64,000 nt of DNA, from assembly GCF_013618475.1 (NCBI RefSeq), contig NZ_JABJVN010000006.1, forward strand, positions 62,001 to 126,000, in the 5' to 3' direction. Positions 55,921-64,000 of the stretch are shown in pieces (position 1 is the first letter of the stretch; each line of letters begins with the position of its first letter). A model generated the notes under the pieces. It made no database searches. It was not told the origin of the DNA and saw only the letters and a program-made list of their open reading frames with translations. The DNA is from Saccharibacillus deserti (lineage in GTDB: Bacteria > Bacillota > Bacilli > Paenibacillales > Paenibacillaceae). Both the position numbers and the translations under genes were made by a program.

Positions 55921-57624
55921 TTAGATTTTGAATCCGCTGACCGCGCGGTGCAAATTGTCGGCCAGATGCGACAAAGCGGTTGAAGAGGATGAGATTTCTT
56001 CCATGGAAGCCAGCTGCTGCTGGGCGGCCGCGGCGACATTTTGCGAATGATCGGAGGTCTCGCCCGCGATACCCAGCAGGCCGTACAGATTCGAAGAGGT
56101 GTCCTGCACGCGTGCCGATACTTCCTGGGCCGCGCCCGACATATGGTCGACCCGCTCGTTCAGGCTGTGCATCAGGTCCTGGATCTCCTTGAAGTTCGTC
56201 TGCGTCCGTTTGACGGCTTCGAGCCCGCCCTGTACTTCGGCGCCCACCTGTTCGATCGAACGGGTCGAGCGCTCCATGTCGCTTTGGATCTCATGGATCA
56301 GCGAGGAGATCTGCGCCGACGAATGCTGGGACTGTTCGGCCAGCTTGCGCACTTCGTCGGCAACGACCGCGAAACCCCTGCCGTGTTCGCCGGCCCGTGC
56401 CGCTTCGATGGCCGCGTTGAGGGCCAGCAGATTCGTCTGGGCGGCGATCGCCGAGATGAACTGCGAGATTTCTTCGATTTCTTTGGAACGTCCGTCGAGC
56501 AGTTGGATGACTTTTCCGCTCTCGTGAACGGAACGGTCGATCTCGTGAATCTGCATAACGGTATTCTCGACCAATAGATCGCCTTCGGAAGCTTTGCGAA
56601 TGGTCCGGCTGCTCACATCCAGGATGGCATCCGCACTGCTGGAGATAGAACGTACGCCGGTCACGACTTCGTCCAGTGCCGCCGTACTGCTCTGCGCACG
56701 GCTCTCGGATGTCTCGGCGCCCATCGCCACATCCTGAATCGATTGGGCGATCGTTTCCGTGGCGAGGCTCGTCTGTTCGGAACTTGCGGACAGCTGCTCG
56801 GAAGACGCCGCCATCTGCTGCGCCGTTTCGATGACTTCATCGAACATTCCGCGCAGATTGTCGGTCATGTCGTTGAACCCTTCGGCGAGCGTCGTCAATT
56901 CATCGCCCGTCCGGTCGGTTACCCGATGGGTGAAATCGCCTTCGCCCGCCTGGCGCAGCGAAGCGGTTACGGCATTCAGCCGTTTTCTCATCCGGCGCGT
57001 GAACAGCAGGACGGCGGCGGTGGAAACGCTCAGAATGCCGGCCAGCGCAATCAGGAATACGGTGAAAAAGCCGGAGAGGATACTCTCGATGATGCTCTGG
57101 GGGGCGCCGACGTAGAAAATGCCGATGACCTCGCCGCCTGCGCTGCGAATCGGCATATAAGCGGATTGATATACGTTGCCCGCCACATTGGCTTCGCCTA
57201 TGTACAATTCGCCGCCGTCGATGACGATTGCTTTGACCTTGGCGGAGACCTGGGTGCCCACGGCGCGGCTGCCGTTTACCTGGACGTTGGTCGCGACCCG
57301 GGTATCCCCTTGAAAGATCGTCACCGTGCCGCCGGTATCGCTGCCGATCGTATCGACCAGATTGAAATTTTCGTTCATCTGCGTCTCGCCTTTGTACAGT
57401 TTGTCGTTTTCGATCGTCCATTCGCCCGGATAAGCGCTGTCGATATACCGGTAGCTCAGCGCCAGATCGCCTTTGGCTTTTTCCACGGCAAAGGCCTTGA
57501 TCCCATCGCTGACCTGCCGATGAACAATGACGCTCACGATGACCGAGAACAAGATCATGAGCGCCAGAAACATCAGATTGATTTTGGTGCCGAGTTTCAG
57601 ATTCATTTTCAAAAATTTGCGCAC
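55921..57624 (-). CDS. Methyl-accepting chemotaxis protein
   Basis: The protein (567 aa) starts at GTG eight bases after AAGGAG. It has a first membrane helix at about 14-36 ([20 protein letters not shown]), an extracellular Cache-like domain of about 150 residues ([40 protein letters not shown]), a second helix at about 190-212, HAMP, and the signalling domain with the hairpin [40 protein letters not shown] and EVRKLAEQS. It would sense an external ligand and control CheA. No other chemotaxis gene is adjacent. It is monocistronic with its own terminator. Confidence 0.92.
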   Translation of the reverse strand: MRKFLKMNLKLGTKINLMFLALMILFSVIVSVIVHRQVSDGIKAFAVEKAKGDLALSYRYIDSAYPGEWTIENDKLYKGETQMNENFNLVDTIGSDTGGTVTIFQGDTRVATNVQVNGSRAVGTQVSAKVKAIVIDGGELYIGEANVAGNVYQSAYMPIRSAGGEVIGIFYVGAPQSIIESILSGFFTVFLIALAGILSVSTAAVLLFTRRMRKRLNAVTASLRQAGEGDFTHRVTDRTGDELTTLAEGFNDMTDNLRGMFDEVIETAQQMAASSEQLSASSEQTSLATETIAQSIQDVAMGAETSESRAQSSTAALDEVVTGVRSISSSADAILDVSSRTIRKASEGDLLVENTVMQIHEIDRSVHESGKVIQLLDGRSKEIEEISQFISAIAAQTNLLALNAAIEAARAGEHGRGFAVVADEVRKLAEQSQHSSAQISSLIHEIQSDMERSTRSIEQVGAEVQGGLEAVKRTQTNFKEIQDLMHSLNERVDHMSGAAQEVSARVQDTSSNLYGLLGIAGETSDHSQNVAAAAQQQLASMEEISSSSTALSHLADNLHRAVSGFKI

Positions 57625-57705
57625 AATAAAATCTCCTTAGGTAGAGTTGTGCTAAATATATCGGTAAAATTTTAAGTTAATGAAGAGTTTTCGACAAAAT
57701 AACGA

Positions 57706-57741
57706 CAAAAAAAGGGACTTTTAACACAAGCTTAAAGTCCC
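57706..57741 (-). terminator. Terminator of the GAF histidine kinase gene
   Basis: On the minus strand GGGACTTTAA and TTAAAAGTCCC pair and are followed by seven T. It lies 40 bp beyond the kinase stop. Confidence 0.85.
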
Positions 57742-57781
57742 GTACCACAATATACAGTTGATTAGAGGCTCGATGACAGGA

Positions 57782-59101
57782 TCAATGTTCCCAAGCTTTC
57801 TCGGGAAGTCTCATGGGAAGGCTGAAAGCAAAGCAGGTTCCGGCCTTCGATGAATGCTTCAGCTGGAGATGTCCGTCCATCAGATTCACCAGCTGTTTGC
57901 AGATCGACAAGCCGAGTCCCGTGCCGCCGTAGCGGTTGACATAATTGGCTGTATGCAGCTGCGTAAACGCCTGGAACAGAAGAGGCTGCTTGTCGGCGGC
58001 GATGCCGCTGCCCGTATCGGTGACGGTAAAGGTCAGATAGGAACCGCCTTGTTCGATCAGGCCGGCGGATTCGGCGGGAGACACGGATAACGCCGCAAAA
58101 GTATCGCCTTGCGCTTGATCCAGCAGCGGGCCGCCAGTATGCGAGACGCTGGCTTCGATCCGGATCTCGCCTTTTTCCGTAAACTTGAGCGCATTCGACA
58201 GCAGATTGACGAGAACCTGCCGGATCTTGTTCTCGTCCCCGATCCACAGGTCCGGTACGCCGCTCGCGATGATCTCGTTCAGTCCGACATTCTTGGGATC
58301 GGCTTCGGCCCGGAACAGCTGCACCACTTCGGACAGACACCCTCTCAATGAAAAAGGTTCGTGCACGACCTCCATTTTGCCGGAGTCGAGCTTGGAGTAA
58401 TCCAGAATCTGATTGAGGATCGTCATCAGGGAGCGTCCGCTGCCGTGGATCAGGTTCAGATATTGGGTCTGCTGGTCCGACAGCGGAGTAGCTTGCAGCA
58501 TCTCGCCCATATTCAGGATCGCATTCATGGGCGTACGGATTTCGTGGCTCAGAATCGCCAGCAGGTTCGCTTTTTCCTCCAGGGCCCGTGCCCGCTCCTG
58601 TTCGGATTCCCGCCATTTCAGATAGGTTTGATCCAGGTCCAGCATATTTTCAAAAAAAGCGGCCAGAGACTGCAGCAGTTCGACATCGTGCGCCCGATAA
58701 GCGTAGAAGTTGTCGTCGAAGGCGCACAGCGAGCCGAATACATGTCCGTCGCGGTCTTTGATCGTAACGCCCATAAACGAGCAGCCGCCGATAAATGGGG
58801 TGACGTCCATATCGCGTGTCAGCGGATGGGTACGATTATCGTCGATTACGAGCGGATGCGGACCGTTCTCCGTCACCAGATGGCAGTAGGAGTCGGTATG
58901 GTCGATCACAAGCCCTTCCTGCAAAATGACGGCGCTTCGGTTGATCGTATTCAGGACTTTGGTCTCGTACTCATCGCTTAGAGCAATACAAAAGGTATTG
59001 GCGGGGATGACTTTGCAGGCGGTGTCTACAATCTGTGCGGCGGATACATATAACTTCTCGGATAAGACGTCCATGACGTCGATATAACTTGTCTTGAGCA
59101 A
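57782..59101 (-). CDS. GAF-domain sensor histidine kinase (soluble, hybrid-kinase-like core)
   Basis: The start is taken as TTG at 59101 (LLKTSYIDVMDVLSEKLY), six bases after GGAGG; the frame opens seven codons earlier, before that site. Residues about 10-150 form a GAF domain (LYVSAAQIVDTACKVIPANT, VIDDNRTHPLTRDMDVTPFI, GVTIKDRDGHVFGSLCAFDD). A coiled linker leads to the H-box LAILSHEIRTPMNAILNMGE and an ATPase domain (NKIRQVLVNLLSNALKFTEK, FTVTDTGSGIAADKQPLLFQ, GGTGLGLSICKQLVNLMDGH). No membrane segment or receiver domain is seen. It responds to an internal small signal; its response regulator is not adjacent. It lies upstream of the chemoreceptor gene on the same strand. Confidence 0.9.
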   Translation of the reverse strand: MLKTSYIDVMDVLSEKLYVSAAQIVDTACKVIPANTFCIALSDEYETKVLNTINRSAVILQEGLVIDHTDSYCHLVTENGPHPLVIDDNRTHPLTRDMDVTPFIGGCSFMGVTIKDRDGHVFGSLCAFDDNFYAYRAHDVELLQSLAAFFENMLDLDQTYLKWRESEQERARALEEKANLLAILSHEIRTPMNAILNMGEMLQATPLSDQQTQYLNLIHGSGRSLMTILNQILDYSKLDSGKMEVVHEPFSLRGCLSEVVQLFRAEADPKNVGLNEIIASGVPDLWIGDENKIRQVLVNLLSNALKFTEKGEIRIEASVSHTGGPLLDQAQGDTFAALSVSPAESAGLIEQGGSYLTFTVTDTGSGIAADKQPLLFQAFTQLHTANYVNRYGGTGLGLSICKQLVNLMDGHLQLKHSSKAGTCFAFSLPMRLPEKAWEH

Positions 59102-59383
59102 AACGCACCTCCGGGTGAACAAAACCTTGCAAGGAAGATCTTGAAATAAGGGTAGTAGATGAAGCTGTATAGCAAAGATTGGTTTTACGGGAGAAAAAGA
59201 GGAATGAACCGTTGAATAAATCTAAAAAACGTCAAATCGGGATATGGTTTACATAAACCTTCATTCGGAAAATTAAACAGCTTATTCGACAAGTGTAATG
59301 AAAAAAATGTCGAAAGGACAAGCTTTGTTTCGCATTGCCAAGTCGGACCGGATTCGTTATGCTGGACTCAAACCGAATATGAA

Positions 59384-59519
59384 TGCGGGTGCTGGATGAA
59401 GTCCGGCTGAGATGGAAGCCTTGTGCTTTCGGACCGTTAATCTGATCCAGGTAATGCTGGCGTAGAGAACCTCATTCGAATTGTTCAAGCCATTCGTGTA
59501 TTCTCGAGTGGCTTTTTTG
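59384..59519 (+). promoter_or_regulatory. TPP riboswitch with downstream terminator
   Basis: The conserved aptamer parts are present: GCGGGTGC at 59384-59391, GGCTGAGA near 59406, then CTGATCCAGGTAATGC and TGGCGTAGAGAAC ending at 59470. A terminator AAGCCATTCG / CGAGTGGCTT followed by six T (59487-59519) lies between aptamer and first gene. Thiamine pyrophosphate binding would promote termination and shut off the thiF-thiE-thiS-thiG-thiO operon. Confidence 0.92.
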
Positions 59520-59576
59520 TATATTCGCAGCCCATAGAGGGTCTTCGCCGGCAGAATCCCGGACGAGGAGGACAAG

Positions 59577-60668
59577 ATGTCGAACAATCAAGCCGAGCCA
59601 GCCAAACGGACAGAAACGATGCAGCACACACACGCTTCTTCGGGAACGCCGAGTGAAGACAACGAACGGTATTCGCGCCAGATCCGGTTTGCGCCGATCG
59701 GTGCCTGCGGACAGGAGAAGCTGGCGCAGCGTTCGGTCGGCATCGTCGGGATGGGCGCTCTCGGGACGGCACTGGCCAATCACATGGTTCGGTCGGGCGT
59801 CGGCCGGGTGCGGATCGTCGACCGGGATTACGTGGAGCGCAGCAATCTGCAGAGGCAGATGCTGTACGACGAAGAGGATGCCGAGCAGTCGCTGCCCAAA
59901 GTGGTCGCGGCGGAGCGCAGGCTGCGGCGGATCAATTCGTCTGTGACCGTGGAAGCGATCTTCGCCGACGCTGGGCCGGGCAATATCGCAGAACTGCTGG
60001 AAGGTCTCGACCTGGTTCTGGACGGGACGGACAATTTCCGGACCAGATTTCTGCTGAACGACGCCTGTTATAAAATCGGAATGCCGTTCGTATACGGCGG
60101 AGCGGTAGGCTCGCGCGGGATGAGCGCAATCTTCGTGCCCGGCGAGACGCCGTGTCTGCGCTGTTTGATTCCCGAAGCCGATTCCGGCGGAGAGACATGC
60201 GATACGGTCGGCGTCATCTCGCCGATTGTCGACATTGTCGCTTCCTATCAAGCGGTCGAAGCGCTCAAGTTCCTGGTCGGCGACGCGCAGGCGAGGCGGA
60301 AAACGCTGCTGTCGCTGGACATCTGGACCAACCGCGGCCATGAACTGCCCGCGGCGCGGCAGCGGAGCGGCTGCCCGTGCTGCGATCGCCGGGAGTATCC
60401 GGCGCTCCAGCTTGCGGAAGAGACCACCCTGTCGCTGTGCGGACGGGATTCGATCCAGATCACAGGGCATGCGCCGTTCGATCTGGAACGCTGGAGCCGT
60501 CAGCTGGAGCCGGCGTCGCGGAGTCTCAAAGTCAATGCGTATCTGATCCGCGCCGAACTGTCGGAGAACGAACGGATTGTCTTGTTTGCGGACGGACGGG
60601 TGTTGGTGCAGGGGACGGACGATCCGGTCCGGGCCCGGGCGATTTATGACCGGTATATCGGAAGCTGA
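59577..60668 (+). CDS. thiF: ThiF/MoeB/HesA-family adenylyltransferase (sulfur-carrier activation)
   Basis: The protein (363 aa) has RYSRQIRFAPIGACGQEKLA, the nucleotide motif GIVGMGALGTALANHMVRSG, RIVDRDYVERSNLQRQMLYD and LVLDGTDNFRTRFLLNDACY, with zinc-binding CLRC and CPCC pairs. The C-terminal third (ITGHAPFDLERWSRQLEPAS to GTDDPVRARAIYDRYIGS) is an extension of the MoeB/ThiF-long type. It adenylates the Gly-Gly end of ThiS for thiazole synthesis. It is the first gene under the TPP riboswitch; AGGAGGACAAG precedes the ATG. MoeB-like activity on MoaD cannot be excluded, but the operon context favours ThiF. Confidence 0.9.
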   Translation: MSNNQAEPAKRTETMQHTHASSGTPSEDNERYSRQIRFAPIGACGQEKLAQRSVGIVGMGALGTALANHMVRSGVGRVRIVDRDYVERSNLQRQMLYDEEDAEQSLPKVVAAERRLRRINSSVTVEAIFADAGPGNIAELLEGLDLVLDGTDNFRTRFLLNDACYKIGMPFVYGGAVGSRGMSAIFVPGETPCLRCLIPEADSGGETCDTVGVISPIVDIVASYQAVEALKFLVGDAQARRKTLLSLDIWTNRGHELPAARQRSGCPCCDRREYPALQLAEETTLSLCGRDSIQITGHAPFDLERWSRQLEPASRSLKVNAYLIRAELSENERIVLFADGRVLVQGTDDPVRARAIYDRYIGS

Positions 60669-60723
60669 AACGGATCCGGTCGCAGGGACCAAGTGATGTT
60701 TCAATCAAAAGGAGGCGGGCAAG

Positions 60724-61347
60724 ATGCGGGATTTCAGATTGTATGCGATCACCGGGGAAAACTTCCATCCGGGGCGCGAACTTGTGGACGTGATGGAACA
60801 GGCGATCATCGGAGGCGCGGATATCCTTCAATTTCGCGACAAACACAGCGGGAAAGAAGAACTGCTGCGCAAAGCCAAAGCGCTGCGGGAGCTGACCCGG
60901 CGCTGCGGGATTCCTTTTATCGTCAACGATCATGTCGATCTGGCGCTTGAAGTGGACGCGGACGGTATTCATCTGGGCCAGGGCGATCTGCCGCTCGAAG
61001 AAGCGCGGCGCCGGGTAGGCGGCAGAATCATCGGGATTTCGACGCATGCCATCGAAGAAGCGCTGCTGGCGCAGGAGCAGGGAGCGGACTATATCGGAGC
61101 GGGTCCGGTCTACGCCACGCAGACCAAAGCGGACGTCGTCGATCCGGTCGGACTGTCGTATATCCGCGAAGTGGCGGAGCGGATCTCGATTCCGTTCGTG
61201 GCGATCGGGGGGATCAAGCTTGGCAATGCGGACGAAGTGATCCGGGCGGGAGCTTCGCGTCTTTGCGCCGTCAGCGAGATTGTCGGCAGCGCCGATCCCG
61301 CGGAAGCGTGCAGAGCGTTTATTCGCAAGCTGGAGAAGAAAGGGTGA
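60724..61347 (+). CDS. thiE: Thiamine-phosphate synthase
   Basis: The protein (207 aa) fits ThiE: ADILQFRDKHSGKEELLRKA, FIVNDHVDLALEVDADGIHL, GQGDLPLEEAR, IIGISTHAIEEALLAQEQGA, DYIGAGPVYATQTKADVVDP and VAIGGIKLGNADEVIRAGAS. QFRDK, VNDHVDLA and GPVYATQTKAD keep the pyrophosphate- and substrate-binding residues, so it is ThiE and not the tautomerase TenI that occupies a similar operon place in Bacillus subtilis. It joins HMP-pyrophosphate and thiazole phosphate to give thiamine phosphate. AGGAGGCG precedes the ATG. Confidence 0.9.
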   Translation: MRDFRLYAITGENFHPGRELVDVMEQAIIGGADILQFRDKHSGKEELLRKAKALRELTRRCGIPFIVNDHVDLALEVDADGIHLGQGDLPLEEARRRVGGRIIGISTHAIEEALLAQEQGADYIGAGPVYATQTKADVVDPVGLSYIREVAERISIPFVAIGGIKLGNADEVIRAGASRLCAVSEIVGSADPAEACRAFIRKLEKKG

Positions 61348-61354
61348 GGCGGGA

Positions 61355-61552
61355 ATGGAACTGATCGTAAACGGAACCAAGCGGGAGTTGGATGCCGTGA
61401 ATATCGCGGATGTGGTGGAGCGGCTCGGCCTTGCCGGGCGGCCGGTCGTGGCGGAGGTCGAAGGCGAAGTCCTGCATTCGGGGCAGTGGGAATCGGCGGA
61501 AGTGAAGCCGGGAATGAAGATCGAATTGGTGCATTTTGTGGGAGGAGGCTGA
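61355..61552 (+). CDS. thiS: Sulfur-carrier protein ThiS
   Basis: The protein is 65 aa and starts at the ATG at 61355 ([20 protein letters not shown]), after GGCGGGA, seven bases past the thiE stop. It has the ubiquitin-like ThiS fold ([35 protein letters not shown]) and the obligate terminal Gly-Gly. ThiF adenylates this terminus, it is converted to thiocarboxylate and donates sulfur to ThiG. Confidence 0.93.
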   Translation: MELIVNGTKRELDAVNIADVVERLGLAGRPVVAEVEGEVLHSGQWESAEVKPGMKIELVHFVGGG

Positions 61553-61556
61553 AACG

Positions 61557-62354
61557 ATGAACGAACACAGAGGGTCATCCGGCGATGTCTGGAGCATCGG
61601 CGGTCTGGAGATGCAGTCGCGATTTTTCCTGGGAACGGGGCTGTTTCCCAATCCGTTCGTCCAGAACGAAGCGATCGCCGCTTCCGGAGCGGAAGTATTG
61701 ACGTTCGCGATCCGAAGAGTGGATCTCGAAGCGGCGGAAGACGACTCGATCCTTCAGCATCTGGAGCCGGGGGCGTTCCGGTTTCTGCCGAATACGTCCG
61801 GTTCTCGGACAGCGGAGGAAGCGGTGCGTATCGCGCGCCTGGCACGGGCGTCCGGTCTCAGCGACTGGATCAAGGTCGAGATCAGCGCGGACGGGCGGAC
61901 GCTGCTGCCCGACCCGATCGAAACGCTGCGGGCTACAGAGATGCTGGTCAAGGAAGGCTTCACGGTGCTGCCGTACACGTCGGACGATCCCATTATCTGC
62001 CGCCGGCTCGGGGAGGCGGGAGCGGCCGCGATCATGCCCGGCGGGGCCCCGATCGGGACGGGACTCGGGATCTTGAATCCCTACAATATCGGCTTGATTG
62101 TCGAAGAGTCGGCGGTGCCGGTCATCGTCGACGCGGGGCTCGGCACGGCGAGCGATGCGGCGCTTGCGATGGAACTCGGCGCGGCGGCGATCCTGATGAA
62201 CACGCCGGTCGCCAAAGCCCAGGACCCCGTCGGTATGGCCCGGGCGATGAGACTTGCGATCGAAGGCGGGCGGCTCGCCTATCTCTCGGGTCGGGTGCCC
62301 AAGAAACGCTACGCTTCCGCCAGCAGCGGCTTTGAATCGCTGCTCGTCGACTGA
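61557..62354 (+). CDS. thiG: Thiazole synthase ThiG
   Basis: The start is the ATG at 61557 ([20 protein letters not shown]), eight bases after GGAGGAGG and just beyond thiS. The protein (265 aa) has [40 protein letters not shown], the catalytic lysine region [40 protein letters not shown] and [20 protein letters not shown]. It condenses deoxyxylulose phosphate, dehydroglycine (from ThiO) and sulfur (from ThiS) into the thiazole. The DPIET and GGAPIG elements are well kept. Confidence 0.93.
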   Translation: MNEHRGSSGDVWSIGGLEMQSRFFLGTGLFPNPFVQNEAIAASGAEVLTFAIRRVDLEAAEDDSILQHLEPGAFRFLPNTSGSRTAEEAVRIARLARASGLSDWIKVEISADGRTLLPDPIETLRATEMLVKEGFTVLPYTSDDPIICRRLGEAGAAAIMPGGAPIGTGLGILNPYNIGLIVEESAVPVIVDAGLGTASDAALAMELGAAAILMNTPVAKAQDPVGMARAMRLAIEGGRLAYLSGRVPKKRYASASSGFESLLVD

Positions 62355-62388
62355 GCAGGCCGAGGCGCGAGAGGAGACGGGAGAGAAA

Positions 62389-63654
62389 ATGGGCGATTCA
62401 TTTATTGTGCTTGGCGGAGGCATTGTCGGGCTGTCGTGTGCCCTTGAACTGAGATTGCGCGGAGCGGACGTCAGACTGCTGGAGTCCGGGGACTGCGGCG
62501 GCCAGGCTTCGGGAGCGGCCGCCGGCATGCTGGCGCCGTATTCGGAAAATCCGGAAGCGCCGGACGAGTTTTTCCGGCTGTGCCGGGAAAGCCTGGAGCT
62601 GTACCCGGATTGGCAGCGGCGGGTTCGGGAGCTGTCCGGCCTGGACTTCGAATACACGAACTGCGGCAGCCTGTATGCCGCTTATCACGAAGCGGATGTG
62701 CAGGCGCTGGAGAACCGCCTGGATTGGCAGCGCAAGCACGGGTCGAGCGGCGAGATTCTGCGCGGCGCGGCTTTGTCGGCGGCCGAGCCAGGGCTTGCGC
62801 GAAGCGCGGTGGCGGCGCTGCGGACGCCGCAGGAGAGCCATATCTACGCGCCGGACTTTGTCGAAGCGCTGAAGTCGGCCTGCCGGAAGGCCGGGGTGGA
62901 CATCTGCGAACGGCTCGGGGAGCTTGAACCGACGCAGTGGGAACGCGGGGTTGAAGTCCGGGCGACGGGCCGCGAAGGCATCGAGCGACGGGCCGCGGAC
63001 ACCGGCCGGAGCCTGTCGGGCCGCGGAGAGCCCGAGCGGATCGGGCCGCAGGAGGCCGAAGCGGAAGGGGCGGTGCCGGGCAGCCTGACGGCCGCCGGCG
63101 GCCGGGTCTTTCGCGCGGACCGGCTGGTGGTCTGCACCGGAGCCTGGGCCGGAAGCCTGTCCGGCCGGTTGGGGCTGCGCCTGCCCGTGCAGCCGATCCG
63201 CGGGCAGATCTGCGCGTACGCATGGGGCGAAGACCGGGCGCCGGTGCGGCACATGGTCTTCTGCAGCCAGGGCTATCTGGTGCAGAAAGTGAACGGGACC
63301 CTGGTCTGCGGCGCGTCGGAAGACGTCGCGGGCTTCGATACGAGCGTGACGGAGCGCGGCATCTCGCGCCTGATGCGCTGGAACAAGCGCGTGCTGCCCG
63401 CGCTCGAACAGGCGCAGCCGTTTCACCGCTGGGCGGGACTGCGCCCGGCTACGCTTGACGGCCGCCCGCTGATCGGGCGGCTGGAACGCGCGGAGCGCGT
63501 GATCTTCGCGGCGGGCCATTACCGCAACGGCATTCTGCTCGGTCCCGTGACGGCGAAGCAGGTCGCGGACTGCGCGGAAGGCCGTCCGGCGCAGCCCTGG
63601 CAGCGCGCTTTTCGGCCGGAACGGTTCGGGGCAGCGGCTCCGAGCCCGCATTAA
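62389..63654 (+). CDS. thiO: Glycine oxidase ThiO
   Basis: The start is the ATG at 62389 (MGDSFIVLGGGIVGLSCALE) after GGAGACGGGAGAG. The protein (421 aa) is a D-amino-acid-oxidase-fold flavoprotein with the FAD motif VLGGGIVGLSCALELRLRGA, GGQASGAAAGMLAPYSENPE, the dinucleotide-side IYAPDFVEALKSACRKAGVD and the terminal GHYRNGILLGPVTAKQVADC. It oxidises glycine to dehydroglycine for ThiG. An insert of about 40 residues (IERRAADTGRSLSGRGEPER) between strands is extra compared with typical ThiO and is Arg/Gly/Glu-rich. It is the last gene of the operon; a terminator follows. Confidence 0.91.
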   Translation: MGDSFIVLGGGIVGLSCALELRLRGADVRLLESGDCGGQASGAAAGMLAPYSENPEAPDEFFRLCRESLELYPDWQRRVRELSGLDFEYTNCGSLYAAYHEADVQALENRLDWQRKHGSSGEILRGAALSAAEPGLARSAVAALRTPQESHIYAPDFVEALKSACRKAGVDICERLGELEPTQWERGVEVRATGREGIERRAADTGRSLSGRGEPERIGPQEAEAEGAVPGSLTAAGGRVFRADRLVVCTGAWAGSLSGRLGLRLPVQPIRGQICAYAWGEDRAPVRHMVFCSQGYLVQKVNGTLVCGASEDVAGFDTSVTERGISRLMRWNKRVLPALEQAQPFHRWAGLRPATLDGRPLIGRLERAERVIFAAGHYRNGILLGPVTAKQVADCAEGRPAQPWQRAFRPERFGAAAPSPH

Positions 63655-63668
63655 ACCGGCGCTTTGAG

Positions 63669-63712
63669 AGCGTGCTGACGGATCGTCATTCCGTTAGCAC
63701 GCTTTTTTTGCG
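63669..63712 (+). terminator. Terminator of the thiamine operon
   Basis: GCGTGCT-g-ACGG pairs with CCGT-t-AGCACGC around a nine-base loop and is followed by seven T. Confidence 0.88.
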
Positions 63713-63721
63713 TTTTCCGTA

Positions 63722-63870
63722 TTTTAACGGATCGCAGAGATCTTTAGCCGACGAAACACAGGGAAATCAGCGGAAAACGTCGCGACTTTACGTCTGACGG
63801 TCAGGTCGATCCGTTAGAATTTCCAAAAGGTGAAATCGGGCCTTTAAGCGTCGCCTCGATCCGTTAGAAT
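63722..63870. repeat. Intergenic region with copies of a CGATCCGTTA-A motif
   Basis: TCGATCCGTTAGAAT occurs at 63806-63820 and again at 63856-63870, exactly 50 bp apart. An inverted partial copy, TTTTAACGGATCG, lies at 63722-63734, and the thiamine terminator itself contains CCGTTAG. No gene is supported from 63655 to the window end. Confidence 0.55.
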
Positions 63871-64000
63871 CACGGAAGCCAAATGCAGACACGGTAGAAG
63901 CCAAGCTGGGACCGTGCAAAAACTTGCCGGAAGCTCCGTTTCCTTCGAGCCACGGAGTGCCGCAAATGTTTCCGGCTGCCGCAGCCCTTTGCGCTATCTT

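Noticed and set aside
1-64000. CRISPR arrays, rRNA and tRNA genes
   Set aside because: No regularly spaced identical repeats, rRNA-like stretches or cloverleaf sequences were recognised by eye; the 50-bp direct repeat near the end has only two copies and conserved-length but degenerate flanks.

Overview
The window looks like a chromosomal segment of a moderately high-GC, endospore-forming Firmicute of the Paenibacillus/Saccharibacillus type. This is inferred from an SLH-domain surface protein, an AraC-type regulator with an extracellular sensor paired with an ABC solute-binding lipoprotein, AraR-like and Fur boxes of Bacillus type, TTG and GTG starts with strong GGAGG ribosome sites, and many TetR/VOC/oxidoreductase clusters. 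I see no rRNA, tRNA or CRISPR array.

Layout. 1-9.6 kb is an accessory island, mostly on the minus strand. It holds a split prim-pol/P4-type primase pair entering from the left edge, a small phage-type gene, a lipoprotein, a damaged XRE regulator and several proteins I cannot identify. It ends in a visibly AT-rich block with a single-polypeptide nuclease/methylase/specificity protein (type IIG-like) whose promoter sits between two matching palindromes. An IS5-family element with clean ends (9665-10498, TA duplication) marks the right side; GC-rich chromosome follows.

10.6-22.4 kb holds a MetE-like methyltransferase, an aldehyde dehydrogenase, and a three-gene operon (UMP-kinase paralogue, 47-aa protein, phosphotransferase) that seems to be controlled by a leader terminator. 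Next come an ABC-F ATPase, a large imperfect hairpin bracketed by twin terminators, and a RidA/HxlR divergent pair. 22.5-26.6 kb is a complete L-arabinose operon (kinase, araD, araA) behind AraR-like boxes.

26.7-39 kb is a mosaic of drug-efflux, monooxygenase, VOC, nitroreductase, hydrolase, DNA-repair and glycosidase genes under several TetR regulators. It is interspersed with at least five deletion-damaged genes. 39-46 kb holds a solute-binding lipoprotein, its AraC-type sensor-regulator and a chimeric PAP2-phosphatase/beta-repeat/SLH surface protein. 46-51.5 kb holds HelD, an N-terminally cut sensor kinase and a membrane-anchored hydrolase.

51.5-55.7 kb is a Fur-controlled siderophore ABC importer. 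55.9-59.1 kb holds a chemoreceptor and a GAF histidine kinase. 59.3-63.7 kb is a TPP-riboswitch-controlled thiazole/thiamine operon, thiF-thiE-thiS-thiG-thiO. The last 300 bases are non-coding with a repeated motif.

The strongest candidate for an undescribed system is the attenuated operon at 13.4-15.4 kb. The strongest mobile-element cargo is the self-contained restriction-modification fusion at 6.8-9.6 kb.
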